NCBI GenBank assembly: GCA_965140395.1
Contig: OZ223205.1
Location: 558,001 to 622,000 of the forward strand
Reading direction: 5' to 3'
DNA length: 64,000 bases
Source of the DNA: Parvibaculum sp002684405
GTDB lineage: Bacteria; Pseudomonadota; Alphaproteobacteria; Parvibaculales; Parvibaculaceae
Shown: in pieces, positions 24,841 to 33,828 of the stretch
Numbering within the stretch: the stretch's first letter is position 1
How the letters are laid out: every line of letters starts with the position of its first letter
Program-made: the position numbers and the translations under genes
Notes under the pieces: generated by a model
Databases searched by the model: none
The model's input: only the letters and a program-made list of their open reading frames with translations
What the model was told of the DNA's origin: nothing

Positions 24841-26759
24841 TTACCCTCATCCTTCTTGTCGTCATCCTCGACTTCCTCGAAGTCGGCATCGACAACATCG
24901 TCCTGCGAGCTGCCGGCCTCGTCGCCACCGGCGGCATTCGCCTCGGCATCGGCCTGCTGCTGCTTGTAGAGCGCTTCGCCAAGTTTCATCGAAACCTGGG
25001 TCAGGGCTTCCGTCTTCGCCTTGACGTCGTCGGCGGACCCGTCCTTGAGGGCCGTCTTCAGCTCCTCTGCGGCGGCTTCCACTTCCGACTTCACCTCGGC
25101 GTCGATCTTGTCCTTGTTCTCCTCCAGCGTCTTCTCGGTGGAGTGGACAAGCGCTTCGGCATGGTTGCGGGTTTCGACTTCCTCACGCCGCTTCTTGTCT
25201 TCCTCGGCGTGGGATTCGGCGTCCTTCACCATCTGCTCGATGTCGGTTTCCGACAGACCGCCCGACGCTTCGATGCGGATGGTCTGCTCCTTGCCGGTTG
25301 CCTTGTCCTTGGCCGACACGTTCACGATGCCGTTGGCGTCGATGTCGAAGGCGACCTCGATCTGCGGCACGCCGCGCGGTGCGGAGGGAATGCCGACAAG
25401 GTCGAACTGGCCGAGCAGCTTGTTGTCCGCCGCCATCTCGCGTTCGCCCTGGAAGACGCGGATCGTCACCGCCGACTGATTGTCTTCAGCCGTGGAGAAG
25501 GTCTGCGCCTTCTTGGTGGGGATCGTCGTATTGCGGTCGATAAGGCGGGTGAACACGCCGCCAAGCGTTTCGATGCCGAGCGAAAGCGGCGTCACGTCGA
25601 GCAGCAGCACGTCCTTGACGTCGCCCTGCAGCACACCGGCCTGAATGGCGGCGCCCATCGCCACCACTTCGTCCGGGTTCACCGACATGTTCGGTTCCTT
25701 GCCGAAGAAGGCTTTCACCTTTTCGCGGATCTTCGGCATACGGGTCTGACCGCCGACAAGCACCACTTCGTCGATCTGTCCGGCATTCACGCCCGCATCC
25801 TTGAGCGCTGCCTTGCAGGGCTCGATCGTGCGCTCGATGAGCTTGTCCACCAGCGCTTCCAGCTTGGAGCGCGTGATCTTGAGGTTGAGATGCTTCGGGC
25901 CGGAGGCGTCCGCCGTGATGAAGGGCAGGTTCACTTCCGTCTGCGAGGACGAGGACAACTCGATCTTCGCTTTTTCAGCCGCCTCTTTCAGGCGCTGCAG
26001 CGCGAGTTTGTCCTCGCGCAGGTTGATCCCGTTTTCCTTCTTGAACTCATCGGCCAGATAACCGACCAGCAGCATGTCGAAATCTTCGCCGCCGAGGAAG
26101 GTGTCGCCATTGGTGGCCTTCACCTCGAACACGCCGTCGCCGATTTCGAGGATCGAAATATCGAAGGTGCCGCCGCCAAGGTCGTAGACGGCGATGGTTT
26201 CGCCGCTCTTCTTCTCAAGGCCGTAGGCAAGCGAGGCCGCGGTCGGCTCGTTGATGATGCGGAGAACTTCAAGCCCTGCGATCTTGCCGGCGTCCTTGGT
26301 CGCCTGGCGCTGGGCGTCGTTGAAATAGGCCGGAACGGTGATGACGGCCTGTTCGACCTTCTCGCCGAGATAGCCTTCCGCAGTTTCCTTCATCTTCTGC
26401 AGGATGAAGGCGGAAATCTGCGAGGCGGAATATTTCTCGCCATGCGCTTCCACCCAGGCGTCGCCATTGTCGGCGCGGACGATGCTGTAGGGCACCATCT
26501 CCTTGTCTTTCTGGGTGGTCGGGTCGTCATAGGCGCGACCGATAAGGCGCTTGATCGCAAAGAGCGTATTGGTGGGGTTGGTCACCGCCTGGCGTTTGGC
26601 GGACTGACCGACCAGCCTTTCGCCATCCTGCGTAAAGGCGACCATGGACGGTGTCGTCCGCGCGCCTTCGCTGTTTTCGATGACTTTGGCCTGATTGCCT
26701 TCCATGACCGCGACACACGAATTCGTCGTGCCAAGGTCAATGCCGATTACTTTTCCCAT
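24831..26759 (-). CDS. dnaK: Chaperone protein DnaK (Hsp70)
   Basis: ATP-dependent Hsp70 chaperone. The 642-residue protein begins with GIDLGTTNSCVAVMEG (phosphate-1 loop). It contains YDLGGGTFDISILE (phosphate 2), the adenosine motif LVGGQTRMPKI, the linker DVLLLDVTPLSLGIE and the substrate domain, and ends in an acidic tail. The start at 26759 gives the standard N-terminus MGKVIG. It is the first gene of dnaKJ; grpE and hrcA lie 4 kb away. Confidence 0.98.
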   Translation of the reverse strand: MGKVIGIDLGTTNSCVAVMEGNQAKVIENSEGARTTPSMVAFTQDGERLVGQSAKRQAVTNPTNTLFAIKRLIGRAYDDPTTQKDKEMVPYSIVRADNGDAWVEAHGEKYSASQISAFILQKMKETAEGYLGEKVEQAVITVPAYFNDAQRQATKDAGKIAGLEVLRIINEPTAASLAYGLEKKSGETIAVYDLGGGTFDISILEIGDGVFEVKATNGDTFLGGEDFDMLLVGYLADEFKKENGINLREDKLALQRLKEAAEKAKIELSSSSQTEVNLPFITADASGPKHLNLKITRSKLEALVDKLIERTIEPCKAALKDAGVNAGQIDEVVLVGGQTRMPKIREKVKAFFGKEPNMSVNPDEVVAMGAAIQAGVLQGDVKDVLLLDVTPLSLGIETLGGVFTRLIDRNTTIPTKKAQTFSTAEDNQSAVTIRVFQGEREMAADNKLLGQFDLVGIPSAPRGVPQIEVAFDIDANGIVNVSAKDKATGKEQTIRIEASGGLSETDIEQMVKDAESHAEEDKKRREEVETRNHAEALVHSTEKTLEENKDKIDAEVKSEVEAAAEELKTALKDGSADDVKAKTEALTQVSMKLGEALYKQQQADAEANAAGGDEAGSSQDDVVDADFEEVEDDDKKDEGKNS

Positions 26760-26929
26760 CGTGCTTCTGGTCCTCTTGTCTGTGGCAGGCCGGGCAAGCC
26801 CCGAATGCTGTCCGTTTCTCCGAAGAGACGTCACCGGCGCGGGCGCTTTGCGAGGGGGGATGGCGAACCGCCAACCCGCCCCGGACCGGCCCCCAAAGGG
26901 TCCTTTAGGGGTTGGAACTGGTTGCGCTG

Positions 26930-26959
26930 TATATAGGATTGGGTTCTACGGGCCGCAAG
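26930..26959 (-). promoter_or_regulatory. Candidate heat-shock-type promoter of dnaK
   Basis: On the minus strand, CTTGCGG (26959-26953) and CCTATATA (26937-26930) are separated by 15 bases, about 170 bases upstream of the dnaK start. This loosely fits an RpoH promoter (CTTG at -35, C-rich AT-ending -10). No CIRCE inverted repeat is present upstream of dnaK here, so RpoH control is more plausible than HrcA control. Confidence 0.35.
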
Positions 26960-27036
26960 CGGTGATGCGGCAATTTGGTCACACTGGTTTTTCGGCCTGT
27001 TCCGGGATCTGCCATGTCGCATGAGCGGGTAAACGC

Positions 27037-27705
27037 ATGATGACAGCCCCTGCATCGGCGGAAACGGCGCTGAAAGCAAGGCCCGGCGGCGTGGATACGG
27101 GCATGGCGGGGCTCGTGCTCTTTCCTCACGCGCTGGACGATGCGGCTCAGCAACACCTGGCTGCCGAATTGCGCGAAGCCGTCCGCGCCGCGCCGCCCTA
27201 TCGCCCGGTCATGCCGCGCACCGGCCAGCCCTGGTCCATCACCCAGACAAATCTCGGGCCTCTGGGCTGGGTATCGGACGTCTCCGGCTATCGCTACGAG
27301 CCCCGCCACCCGGAAACGGGCCGCCCCTGGCCGGCCATACCCGAGAGCCTGATGGCGCTCTGGGACGAGCTGACCGGCTATCCCGCCCCGCCGGAAGCCT
27401 GCCTCCTCAACATCTATCGCGGGCCGAAAGCCCGGATGGGCCTCCATCAGGACCGGGACGAGGAGGCGCAGGACGCCCCCGTCCTCTCCATGTCGCTGGG
27501 CGATACATGCGTCTTCCGGGTGGGCGGATTCGCCCGCCGCGACAAATCGAAGAGTTTCAGATTGGCTTCCGGCGATGTGCTGCTGCTGGGCGGCGAAAGC
27601 CGCCTGCGCTTCCATGGCGTGGACCGGACGATCCCCGGCTCCTCCTCGCTGCTGGAAGGCGGCGGACGCCTCAACATCACGCTGCGCCGCGTGACGAAAC
27701 CCTGA
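27037..27705 (+). CDS. alkB: Alpha-ketoglutarate-dependent DNA dealkylase AlkB
   Basis: Fe(II)/2-oxoglutarate dioxygenase that oxidatively removes 1-methyladenine and 3-methylcytosine lesions. The 222-residue protein has the iron ligands HQDRDE (HxD, about residues 134-136) and a distal His in RLRFHGVDR. The RLNITLRR motif near the C-terminus carries the 2-oxoglutarate-binding Arg. It is divergent from dnaK. No ada gene is adjacent. Confidence 0.94.
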   Translation: MMTAPASAETALKARPGGVDTGMAGLVLFPHALDDAAQQHLAAELREAVRAAPPYRPVMPRTGQPWSITQTNLGPLGWVSDVSGYRYEPRHPETGRPWPAIPESLMALWDELTGYPAPPEACLLNIYRGPKARMGLHQDRDEEAQDAPVLSMSLGDTCVFRVGGFARRDKSKSFRLASGDVLLLGGESRLRFHGVDRTIPGSSSLLEGGGRLNITLRRVTKP

Positions 27706-27836
27706 GAATGCGTCTTTCCGGTCTTTCCGGGCAGGTTTTCATGCGCGTTCGCACCGGCAAAAAAACCGACATTGTGGCTTGATAGGCTGACGATCATGTC
27801 GTGGCGATTGATCGGCAGTTCCTGGGGGTATCGAGC

Positions 27837-29699
27837 ATGAGTTGGGATCGCTTCACCAGACGACAGACGCTTTTGGGCCTGACCGCGGTCGGCGGGCTTG
27901 GTCTTGCCGGTTGCGACGAGAAAAAACAGGCATCGGAGACATTCGACGCCGCCTTCGGCCATGGCGTGGCCAGCGGCGACCCGAAAGGCAATGCCGTCAT
28001 CATCTGGACGCGTGTGACCACGAACGAAACCTCGCCCCTGCCCGTTCGGTGGATGGTGGCGGAAGACGCCGATTTCACGAAACCGGTCGCCGAGGGCGAA
28101 ACGCAGGCGAGCGCGGCCCGCGATCATACGGTGAAGGTCGATGTGACGGGCCTGATCCCGGGCAGCGTCTATTATTATCGCTTCGCGGTGGGCGACACGC
28201 TTTCGCCTGTCGGGCTCACCAAGACGCTTCCCGCGGAAACGGAGCGCGCGCGCTTCGCGGTGATCTCCTGCTCGCATTATTCCTTCGGCTATTACCATGT
28301 CTATCGGGAAATCGCCGCAACGGACAACCTGGATGCCATCGTGCATCTGGGCGATTACATCTACGAATATGGCGCCGACGGATATGGCGGGGATGTCGGC
28401 AAGGAACTCGGCCGCATGCACGAGCCCCCGCATGAGCTGCTGACGCTCGCCGACTACCGCACGCGATTTGCGCAATACCGGTCCGACCCCGATCTGCAGG
28501 CCGCCCATGCCGCTGCCCCTTTCATCACCGTCTGGGACGATCACGAAACGGCGAATAACAGCTGGGTCGGCGGCGCGGGCAATCACGATCCCGCCACCGA
28601 AGGCACATGGGAGACGCGCCGCGACGCCGCGTTGAAGGCCTATTTCGAATGGATGCCCATGCGCGACCCCGCGCCCGGCAAGGCCTTCCATGCGCTCAAC
28701 CGCTCCTATGAATACGGCAAAATCGCCTCGATCCATGTCATCGAGACCCGGCTCACGGGCCGCGACGAAGAGCTGAGCTACAGCGAGGACATGGTCTATG
28801 AGGAAACCGCCTTCGACCTCTCCGATCCGGACAATCCGGTTGTCGTGACAGGCGAGGCGTCCATGGGCGCCGGGATTCGGCGCGTGAAAACGCCCTATGA
28901 CACGGCGGGCGCACCGGTCCTCGACTATGCGCGCATGACGGAGTGGCAGGAAAGCGGACTGCCGGACGGTTACGCCTACAAGCCGGATGCCGAGCGCTTT
29001 CGCAAGGAGAAGCTGAACGATCCTGCCCGGCACATGATGGGCGAGACCCAGCAGGCCTGGCTCGCGAACGAGTTGAAAAACGCCCGCGCCCGGGACATCC
29101 AGTGGCAGGTCCTTGTCAATCAGATTGTCATGGCGCGCATGGATGCGCCCGACTTCACCACGGCCTTCCCCGCCGACATCGTGGAAAAGGCGAGCGCCTC
29201 CAGCCCCTGGACGAAACGCTGGCTGGACAACACCAAGCTCGGCCTGCCCATCAATCTCGACGCCTGGGATGGCTATCCAATGGCGCGCGAAAAGCTTTAT
29301 GAAGGCGCGAAGGCGGCCGAAGCGAACCTGCTCGTGCTGGCCGGCGACAGCCATAATTTCTGGGCGAGCGACCTGCATGACGAGGCGGGCGATCTCGTCG
29401 CCGTCGAATTCGCCACGACCAGCGTCACGTCGCAATCGGGCTATCGCTATCTGGGCGACGATCCGCGCATCCCGGAGATCGCGGAAAAGGCCATGGTCTC
29501 GCATTGCCCGGAGGTGAAATACGCCAATGTCGAACATCACGGCTTCGTGCTGCTCGACCTGACGGCGGAAAAGGCTGATGCGACCTATATGGCCGTGACC
29601 ACCGTGCGTGAGAAAGAGTACCAACCCCTCTCGCTCGCCCGCTTCACGGTGACGGCCGATAAGCCCGGTAAGCTCTCAGGCCTCAGGCGCGAGAGCTGA
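27837..29699 (+). CDS. phoD: Alkaline phosphatase D (PhoD) family protein, Tat-exported
   Basis: A 620-residue secreted metallophosphoesterase. The N-terminus carries a twin-arginine signal (FTRRQTLLGL, residues 5-14) followed by a hydrophobic stretch and GLAGC, so it may also be lipid-modified. Metal-binding motifs are LGDYIYEYG, WDDHETANN and AGDSHNFWASDL, and an N-terminal Ig-like domain precedes them. PhoD enzymes use Fe3+/Ca2+ and hydrolyse phosphodiesters or monoesters. ATG 27837 puts the Tat motif at the right distance from the N-terminus. No Pho box was identified. Confidence 0.9.
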   Translation: MSWDRFTRRQTLLGLTAVGGLGLAGCDEKKQASETFDAAFGHGVASGDPKGNAVIIWTRVTTNETSPLPVRWMVAEDADFTKPVAEGETQASAARDHTVKVDVTGLIPGSVYYYRFAVGDTLSPVGLTKTLPAETERARFAVISCSHYSFGYYHVYREIAATDNLDAIVHLGDYIYEYGADGYGGDVGKELGRMHEPPHELLTLADYRTRFAQYRSDPDLQAAHAAAPFITVWDDHETANNSWVGGAGNHDPATEGTWETRRDAALKAYFEWMPMRDPAPGKAFHALNRSYEYGKIASIHVIETRLTGRDEELSYSEDMVYEETAFDLSDPDNPVVVTGEASMGAGIRRVKTPYDTAGAPVLDYARMTEWQESGLPDGYAYKPDAERFRKEKLNDPARHMMGETQQAWLANELKNARARDIQWQVLVNQIVMARMDAPDFTTAFPADIVEKASASSPWTKRWLDNTKLGLPINLDAWDGYPMAREKLYEGAKAAEANLLVLAGDSHNFWASDLHDEAGDLVAVEFATTSVTSQSGYRYLGDDPRIPEIAEKAMVSHCPEVKYANVEHHGFVLLDLTAEKADATYMAVTTVREKEYQPLSLARFTVTADKPGKLSGLRRES

Positions 29700-29705
29700 C
29701 ACCCC

Positions 29706-30410
29706 TCAATAGGGATACCAGCCCGGCACCGGCGTGACGTCGAAGAGCCACAGATGAGCGTAGAACAGCGCGCCGAAAGCGACCAGGGCGGCGAGGATTC
29801 GCCACCAACCAAGTTCGCCGATGGCCAGTTTGTTGCGCCCGGCGAAGATCGCCCCGAAGGGAAGATTGGACGTTGTTGCGACGAAGCTCTTCCAGCTCTC
29901 GCCGTAAAGCCGCTTGCGCTTGGCGTCGATCGAAAGTGTGCCCAGCGCTGCGAGCAACGTGAAGGTGCCGAAGAAGATGAGGGAAGCCTCATCGCCGTTC
30001 ATCGCCATATGGGTGAGCCCCCAGATGATGACGGCCCAGAGAAAGGGGTGCCGCGTGATGCGTAATATACCCTTCACCGTGCCGGGATTTTCCATCAGCC
30101 CTTCCGCGCCGACCGAGGTCGGGTTGGGTGTGGTGAGGCCGATCACCCCGATCAGGAAGGCGAGCAGGATCAGAAGCGGTGCCGCATGCTTCAGCCCGTC
30201 CGGCGTCACCCAGTGAAGCTCGTTCGGCCCTTCCAGCGCCATATTGTAGGACCAGCACAGCCAGACGATGCCGGCCAGCGAGAGGAGCGAGAAGAATCCG
30301 CGATAGGGCCCCTCGCCCATGGCGCCGACCAGCCGGTCGCGCAGGGGCGTGCCCGAGATGATGAGATGAATACCCAGAAAAAACGCCGCAGCCGCCCAGA
30401 GCATGAGCAT
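29706..30410 (-). CDS. NnrU family membrane protein
   Basis: A 234-residue protein with about six or seven membrane segments. It resembles the NnrU family (and the related isoprenylcysteine methyltransferase-like fold), with RITRHPFLWAVIIWGLTH near residue 118. NnrU was first noted in nitrite/nitric oxide reduction clusters, but homologs without denitrification genes, as here, have unknown roles. The start at 30410 has GGAGG five bases upstream. It converges with phoD. Confidence 0.8.
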   Translation of the reverse strand: MLMLWAAAAFFLGIHLIISGTPLRDRLVGAMGEGPYRGFFSLLSLAGIVWLCWSYNMALEGPNELHWVTPDGLKHAAPLLILLAFLIGVIGLTTPNPTSVGAEGLMENPGTVKGILRITRHPFLWAVIIWGLTHMAMNGDEASLIFFGTFTLLAALGTLSIDAKRKRLYGESWKSFVATTSNLPFGAIFAGRNKLAIGELGWWRILAALVAFGALFYAHLWLFDVTPVPGWYPY

Positions 30411-30525
30411 GATCGCCTCCCCTATCTTGGTCCCGCATTCGGCCAATAACAGTGTTATAGATTAGGCCGAACGCTATGCACGTCAAGTAGTAGGGACCAA
30501 AAAACGGGTAGATGCCAGCCTGCGG

Positions 30526-31167
30526 TCAGGCAGAGGTGTCCACATTGGCGCCGGGGCCGCCCGATCCGCCGCCCTCTTCCGCCTTGGCGACGCCCACACG
30601 GGCCGCGCGCAGCAGCCGGTCGCCGATCATGTAACCGGCAGACATCACCTGCACCACCGTACCCGCGGGCTGGCCGGTGCCGGGCACCTCGAACATGGCT
30701 TCATGCAGGTTGGGATCGAATTTCTCGCCCTCGCCCGGCGTGATTTCCCGCACGCCATGGCGCTCGAAGGTGGTGAGGAGCTGACGGTCGGTCATTTCCA
30801 CGCCCTCGATCATCGCCTTCACGCTGTCGGGCACCTGCGAGCGGTCGTCCTCGTTCAGCGCGGCAAGCGCCCGGCGCAGATTGTCGGACACTTCCAGCAT
30901 GTCGCGGGCAAAGCTGGCGGCGGCGAATTTCACCGCATCCTGCTTGTCGCGCTCGGTACGCTTGCGGGTGTTTTCCATTTCGGCCGCCGCGCGCAGCAAG
31001 CGGTCCTTGAGATCGGAGACCTGCGCTTCCAGTTCCCCGACGAGATCGGTTTCAGGTGCGGCCTGTTCCGCCCCATCGCCCGCGGCGGCCTGCTCGGCCT
31101 TCGCATCGCCGGGCGCGGCGTTTTCGGAGGTGTCGGCGTCCTGTATCTTTTTTTCTTCGTCGCTCAT
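30526..31167 (-). CDS. grpE: Nucleotide exchange factor GrpE
   Basis: Exchanges ADP for ATP on DnaK. The 213-residue protein has a long acidic N-terminus, the extended coiled coil (about residues 45-110) with LLRAAAEMENTRKRTERD, and the C-terminal beta domain with VPGTGQPAGTVVQVMSAGYMIGDRLLRAARVGVAK. It lies 88 bases downstream of hrcA on the same strand, forming the usual hrcA-grpE heat-shock pair. Confidence 0.96.
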   Translation of the reverse strand: MSDEEKKIQDADTSENAAPGDAKAEQAAAGDGAEQAAPETDLVGELEAQVSDLKDRLLRAAAEMENTRKRTERDKQDAVKFAAASFARDMLEVSDNLRRALAALNEDDRSQVPDSVKAMIEGVEMTDRQLLTTFERHGVREITPGEGEKFDPNLHEAMFEVPGTGQPAGTVVQVMSAGYMIGDRLLRAARVGVAKAEEGGGSGGPGANVDTSA

Positions 31168-31255
31168 GGTTTTCCGGTTCGAAAAAGGGATGGCGGCCTG
31201 ATGGGCTCATGTGCGCGGCGCGGGCGGATATGTCAACCCGCCACGCCTAAACGGG

Positions 31256-32314
31256 CTATTTGATGAGGCGACCGATGAGTTTGGCGGTGTAGTCCACCAT
31301 CGGAATGACCCGCGCATAGTTCAGCCGTGTCGGCCCGATCACACCCAGCACGCCCACCACATGCTCATTGGCGTCCATATAGGGGCTCACGATCAGTGAG
31401 GAGCCCGACATGGAGAAAAGCTTGTTCTCCGAGCCGATGAAGATGCGCACGCCATCGGCGGATTCGGCGAGATCCAGAAGCTGGATGAGGTCGCGCTTGT
31501 TTTCCAGCGCATCGAAGAGATGGCGAATGCGCTCCAGATCGTCCAGTGCGTGCAGATCTTCCAGAAGATGCGAGCGCCCGCGCACGATCAGCGATTTGGC
31601 CAGCGGGTCGTCATTGGAGGCCCGCCCGCCCGACCAGGTTGCCAGTCCGGCCTCGATCACCTTGGCGGTCAGCGAATTGAGTTCGGCCCGCTGCTTTTCC
31701 ACCTCGCGGGCGAGAAAGCCCTTGGATTCTTCCAGCGTCCGTCCCCGCAAATGGGCGTTCAGATAATTCGTCGCCTCCGAAAGCGCCGAGGGCGTCAGCC
31801 CCTTAGGCATTTCGATGACCCGGTTTTCGACGCCCCCGCCTTCCGTGACGATCACGACCAGCGCGCGTTCCGCATCGATCGGCACGAATTCGATATGCTT
31901 CAGCGCATCGTCATGGGTCGGCGCGACGACGAAGCCCGCCGCATTGGAAAGCCCGGACAGAAGCCGCGTCGCCTCGTCCAGCACGTTTTCGACATCGCGG
32001 TCCGTGCCCGCGACCTGCGCCTCGATGGAACTGCGTTCCTCGTCGGAGAGATCGCCGACCTCCAGAAGCCCGTCGACAAAGAGCCTGAGGCCCATATCGG
32101 TCGGCACGCGGCCGGCGCTGGTATGCGGCGAGAACAGGAGCCCCAGCGTCTCCAGATCCGACATCACATTGCGGATCGAGGCCGCCGACAGCGACATGGG
32201 CATGGTGCGCGACAGGAAGCGCGAGCCGACCGGATCGCCGGTCTCCAGATACGCTTCGACGATATGACGAAGGATCTCGCGCGAGCGTTCATTGAGATCC
32301 TTGACGGCGACCAT
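31256..32314 (-). CDS. hrcA: Heat-inducible transcription repressor HrcA
   Basis: Repressor that binds CIRCE elements, with activity tuned by GroEL. The 352-residue protein has an N-terminal winged helix (NERSREILRHIVEAYLETGDPVGSRFL) with the recognition helix LSAASIRNVMSDLE, then the GAF-like and dimerisation domains ending in NYARVIPMVDYTAKLIG. No CIRCE (TTAGCACTC-N9-GAGTGCTAA) is visible in this window, so its targets probably include groESL elsewhere. It is divergent from rph. Confidence 0.96.
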   Translation of the reverse strand: MVAVKDLNERSREILRHIVEAYLETGDPVGSRFLSRTMPMSLSAASIRNVMSDLETLGLLFSPHTSAGRVPTDMGLRLFVDGLLEVGDLSDEERSSIEAQVAGTDRDVENVLDEATRLLSGLSNAAGFVVAPTHDDALKHIEFVPIDAERALVVIVTEGGGVENRVIEMPKGLTPSALSEATNYLNAHLRGRTLEESKGFLAREVEKQRAELNSLTAKVIEAGLATWSGGRASNDDPLAKSLIVRGRSHLLEDLHALDDLERIRHLFDALENKRDLIQLLDLAESADGVRIFIGSENKLFSMSGSSLIVSPYMDANEHVVGVLGVIGPTRLNYARVIPMVDYTAKLIGRLIK

Positions 32315-32505
32315 GAATGTGCAAACTCCGAGGGACGATGTGAAAGACGGCGCGACGCGGTATAAGATATTGAAATTGCCGACTGAATCTAGGAACGGCT
32401 CGCCTGTCCGTCAATCCGCGACCGCTCCGCTTTACGCTGGCTTCGCCAGCCTGTAGGTAAGCGACACGAAAAATGCGGACAAGACAACAGAAACGGACCT
32501 GACCC

Positions 32506-33219
32506 ATGCGACCTTCCGGCCGATCGCCGAACGAAATGCGCGCTGTGAGCTTCGAGCCCGGCATCGCCAAACACGCCGAGGGCTCCTGCCTGGTACGCTT
32601 CGGCGATACGCATGTGCTGTGCACCGCCTCGCTCGAAGAGCGCATTCCGCCCTGGCTGAAGGGCCGCGGCGAAGGCTGGGTGACGGCGGAATACGGCATG
32701 CTGCCCCGCTCCACCCATGAGCGCATGCGCCGCGAGGCGAATGCCGGCAAGCAGTCGGGCCGGACGCTGGAAATCCAGCGCCTGATCGGGCGCTCGCTGC
32801 GCACGGTGGTCGATCTGCGCTCGCTGGGCGAACGCCAGATCACGGTCGATTGCGACGTGATCCAGGCCGATGGCGGCACGCGCACCGCCTCCATCACCGG
32901 CGGCTGGGTGGCCCTGCATCAGTGCATCCAGTGGATGAAGGCTCGCGACATGATTTCTGCGCCGGTGCTGAAGGATCACGTGGCGGCCATCTCCTGCGGC
33001 ATCTATAACGGCAACCCTGTTGTCGATCTGGATTATGCCGAGGATTCCACCGCCGATACCGACGCGAATTTCGTGATGACGGGCAAGGGCGGTATCTGCG
33101 AAATCCAGGGCACGGCGGAAGGCGAGCCCTTCTCGGATGAGGAATTCACCTCCCTCCTGACCCTCGCCCGCACCGCGATCGCCGATCTCGTCGAGGCGCA
33201 GAAAAAGGCGATCGCTTAA
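32506..33219 (+). CDS. rph: Ribonuclease PH
   Basis: Phosphorolytic 3'-5' exoribonuclease that trims tRNA 3' ends. The 237-residue protein begins MRPSGRSPNEMRAV and contains the family stretches GSCLVRFGDTHVLCTAS, GWVTAEYGMLPRSTHER and the phosphate-site segment GKQSGRTLEIQRLIGRSLR. The stop is immediately followed by rdgB. The divergent hrcA/rph arrangement is conserved in Alphaproteobacteria. Confidence 0.97.
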   Translation: MRPSGRSPNEMRAVSFEPGIAKHAEGSCLVRFGDTHVLCTASLEERIPPWLKGRGEGWVTAEYGMLPRSTHERMRREANAGKQSGRTLEIQRLIGRSLRTVVDLRSLGERQITVDCDVIQADGGTRTASITGGWVALHQCIQWMKARDMISAPVLKDHVAAISCGIYNGNPVVDLDYAEDSTADTDANFVMTGKGGICEIQGTAEGEPFSDEEFTSLLTLARTAIADLVEAQKKAIA

Positions 33220-33828
33220 ATGACGCGGACATTCGAGCAAAATGGCAAGCTGGTTGTCGCCAGCCATAATCCGGGCAAGGTCCGCGAAATCGCCGATTTG
33301 CTCGCCCCCTTCGGCATCGAAACGGTTTCGGCGGGCGAGCTGGACCTGCCCGAGCCGGAGGAAACCGGCACGACCTTCCGCGAAAACGCCGAGCTGAAGG
33401 CGCTGGCCGCCGCGAAAGCCGCGGACCTTCCCGCGCTGGCCGATGATTCCGGCCTTTGCGTGGGGGTGCTGAACGGCGCGCCGGGCATCTATTCCGCGCG
33501 CTGGGCAGGGCCGAAAAAGGATTTCGGCTTCGCCATGGAGAAGCTGCGTGTGTCGATCCTCGAAGCGGGCACGCATGATACCTCGGCCTGGTTCGTCTGC
33601 GGGTTGGCGCTCGCCTGGCCGGACGGGCATGTGGCGTATTTCGAGGGCCGGGTGGACGGCGAGGTCGTCTGGCCGCCGCGTGGCGACAAGGGCTTCGGTT
33701 ACGATCCCATGTTCGTGCCCAAGGGGCATGACATCACTTTCGGCGAGATGGACCCGGCCAAAAAACACGCCATGTCCCATCGCGCCGACGCTTTCCGGCA
33801 GCTCGTGGATGCCTGCTTCAAAAAGTGA
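33220..33828 (+). CDS. rdgB: dITP/XTP pyrophosphatase (RdgB/HAM1 family)
   Basis: House-cleaning enzyme that hydrolyses dITP, ITP and XTP to monophosphates and keeps them out of DNA. The 202-residue protein has VVASHNPGKVREI (substrate/phosphate site), ADDSGLCV with the catalytic Asp, the GFGYDPMF motif and a C-terminal MSHRADAF. It starts at the base after the rph stop and overlaps hemW by 20 bases, so rph-rdgB-hemW is one transcript. Confidence 0.96.
   Translation: MTRTFEQNGKLVVASHNPGKVREIADLLAPFGIETVSAGELDLPEPEETGTTFRENAELKALAAAKAADLPALADDSGLCVGVLNGAPGIYSARWAGPKKDFGFAMEKLRVSILEAGTHDTSAWFVCGLALAWPDGHVAYFEGRVDGEVVWPPRGDKGFGYDPMFVPKGHDITFGEMDPAKKHAMSHRADAFRQLVDACFKK

Noticed and set aside
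25143..26936. Long plus-strand frame opposite dnaK
   Set aside because: dnaK is unambiguous on the minus strand; the opposite frame mirrors its third-position GC.
27447..29624. Long minus-strand frame opposite alkB and phoD
   Set aside because: Both plus-strand genes have clear active-site motifs, and the antisense frame has none.
32436..32450. Hairpin GCTGGC-TTC-GCCAGC between hrcA and rph as a CIRCE or terminator
   Set aside because: It does not match the CIRCE sequence, has only 6 bp of stem and no T-run, and sits between divergent genes.
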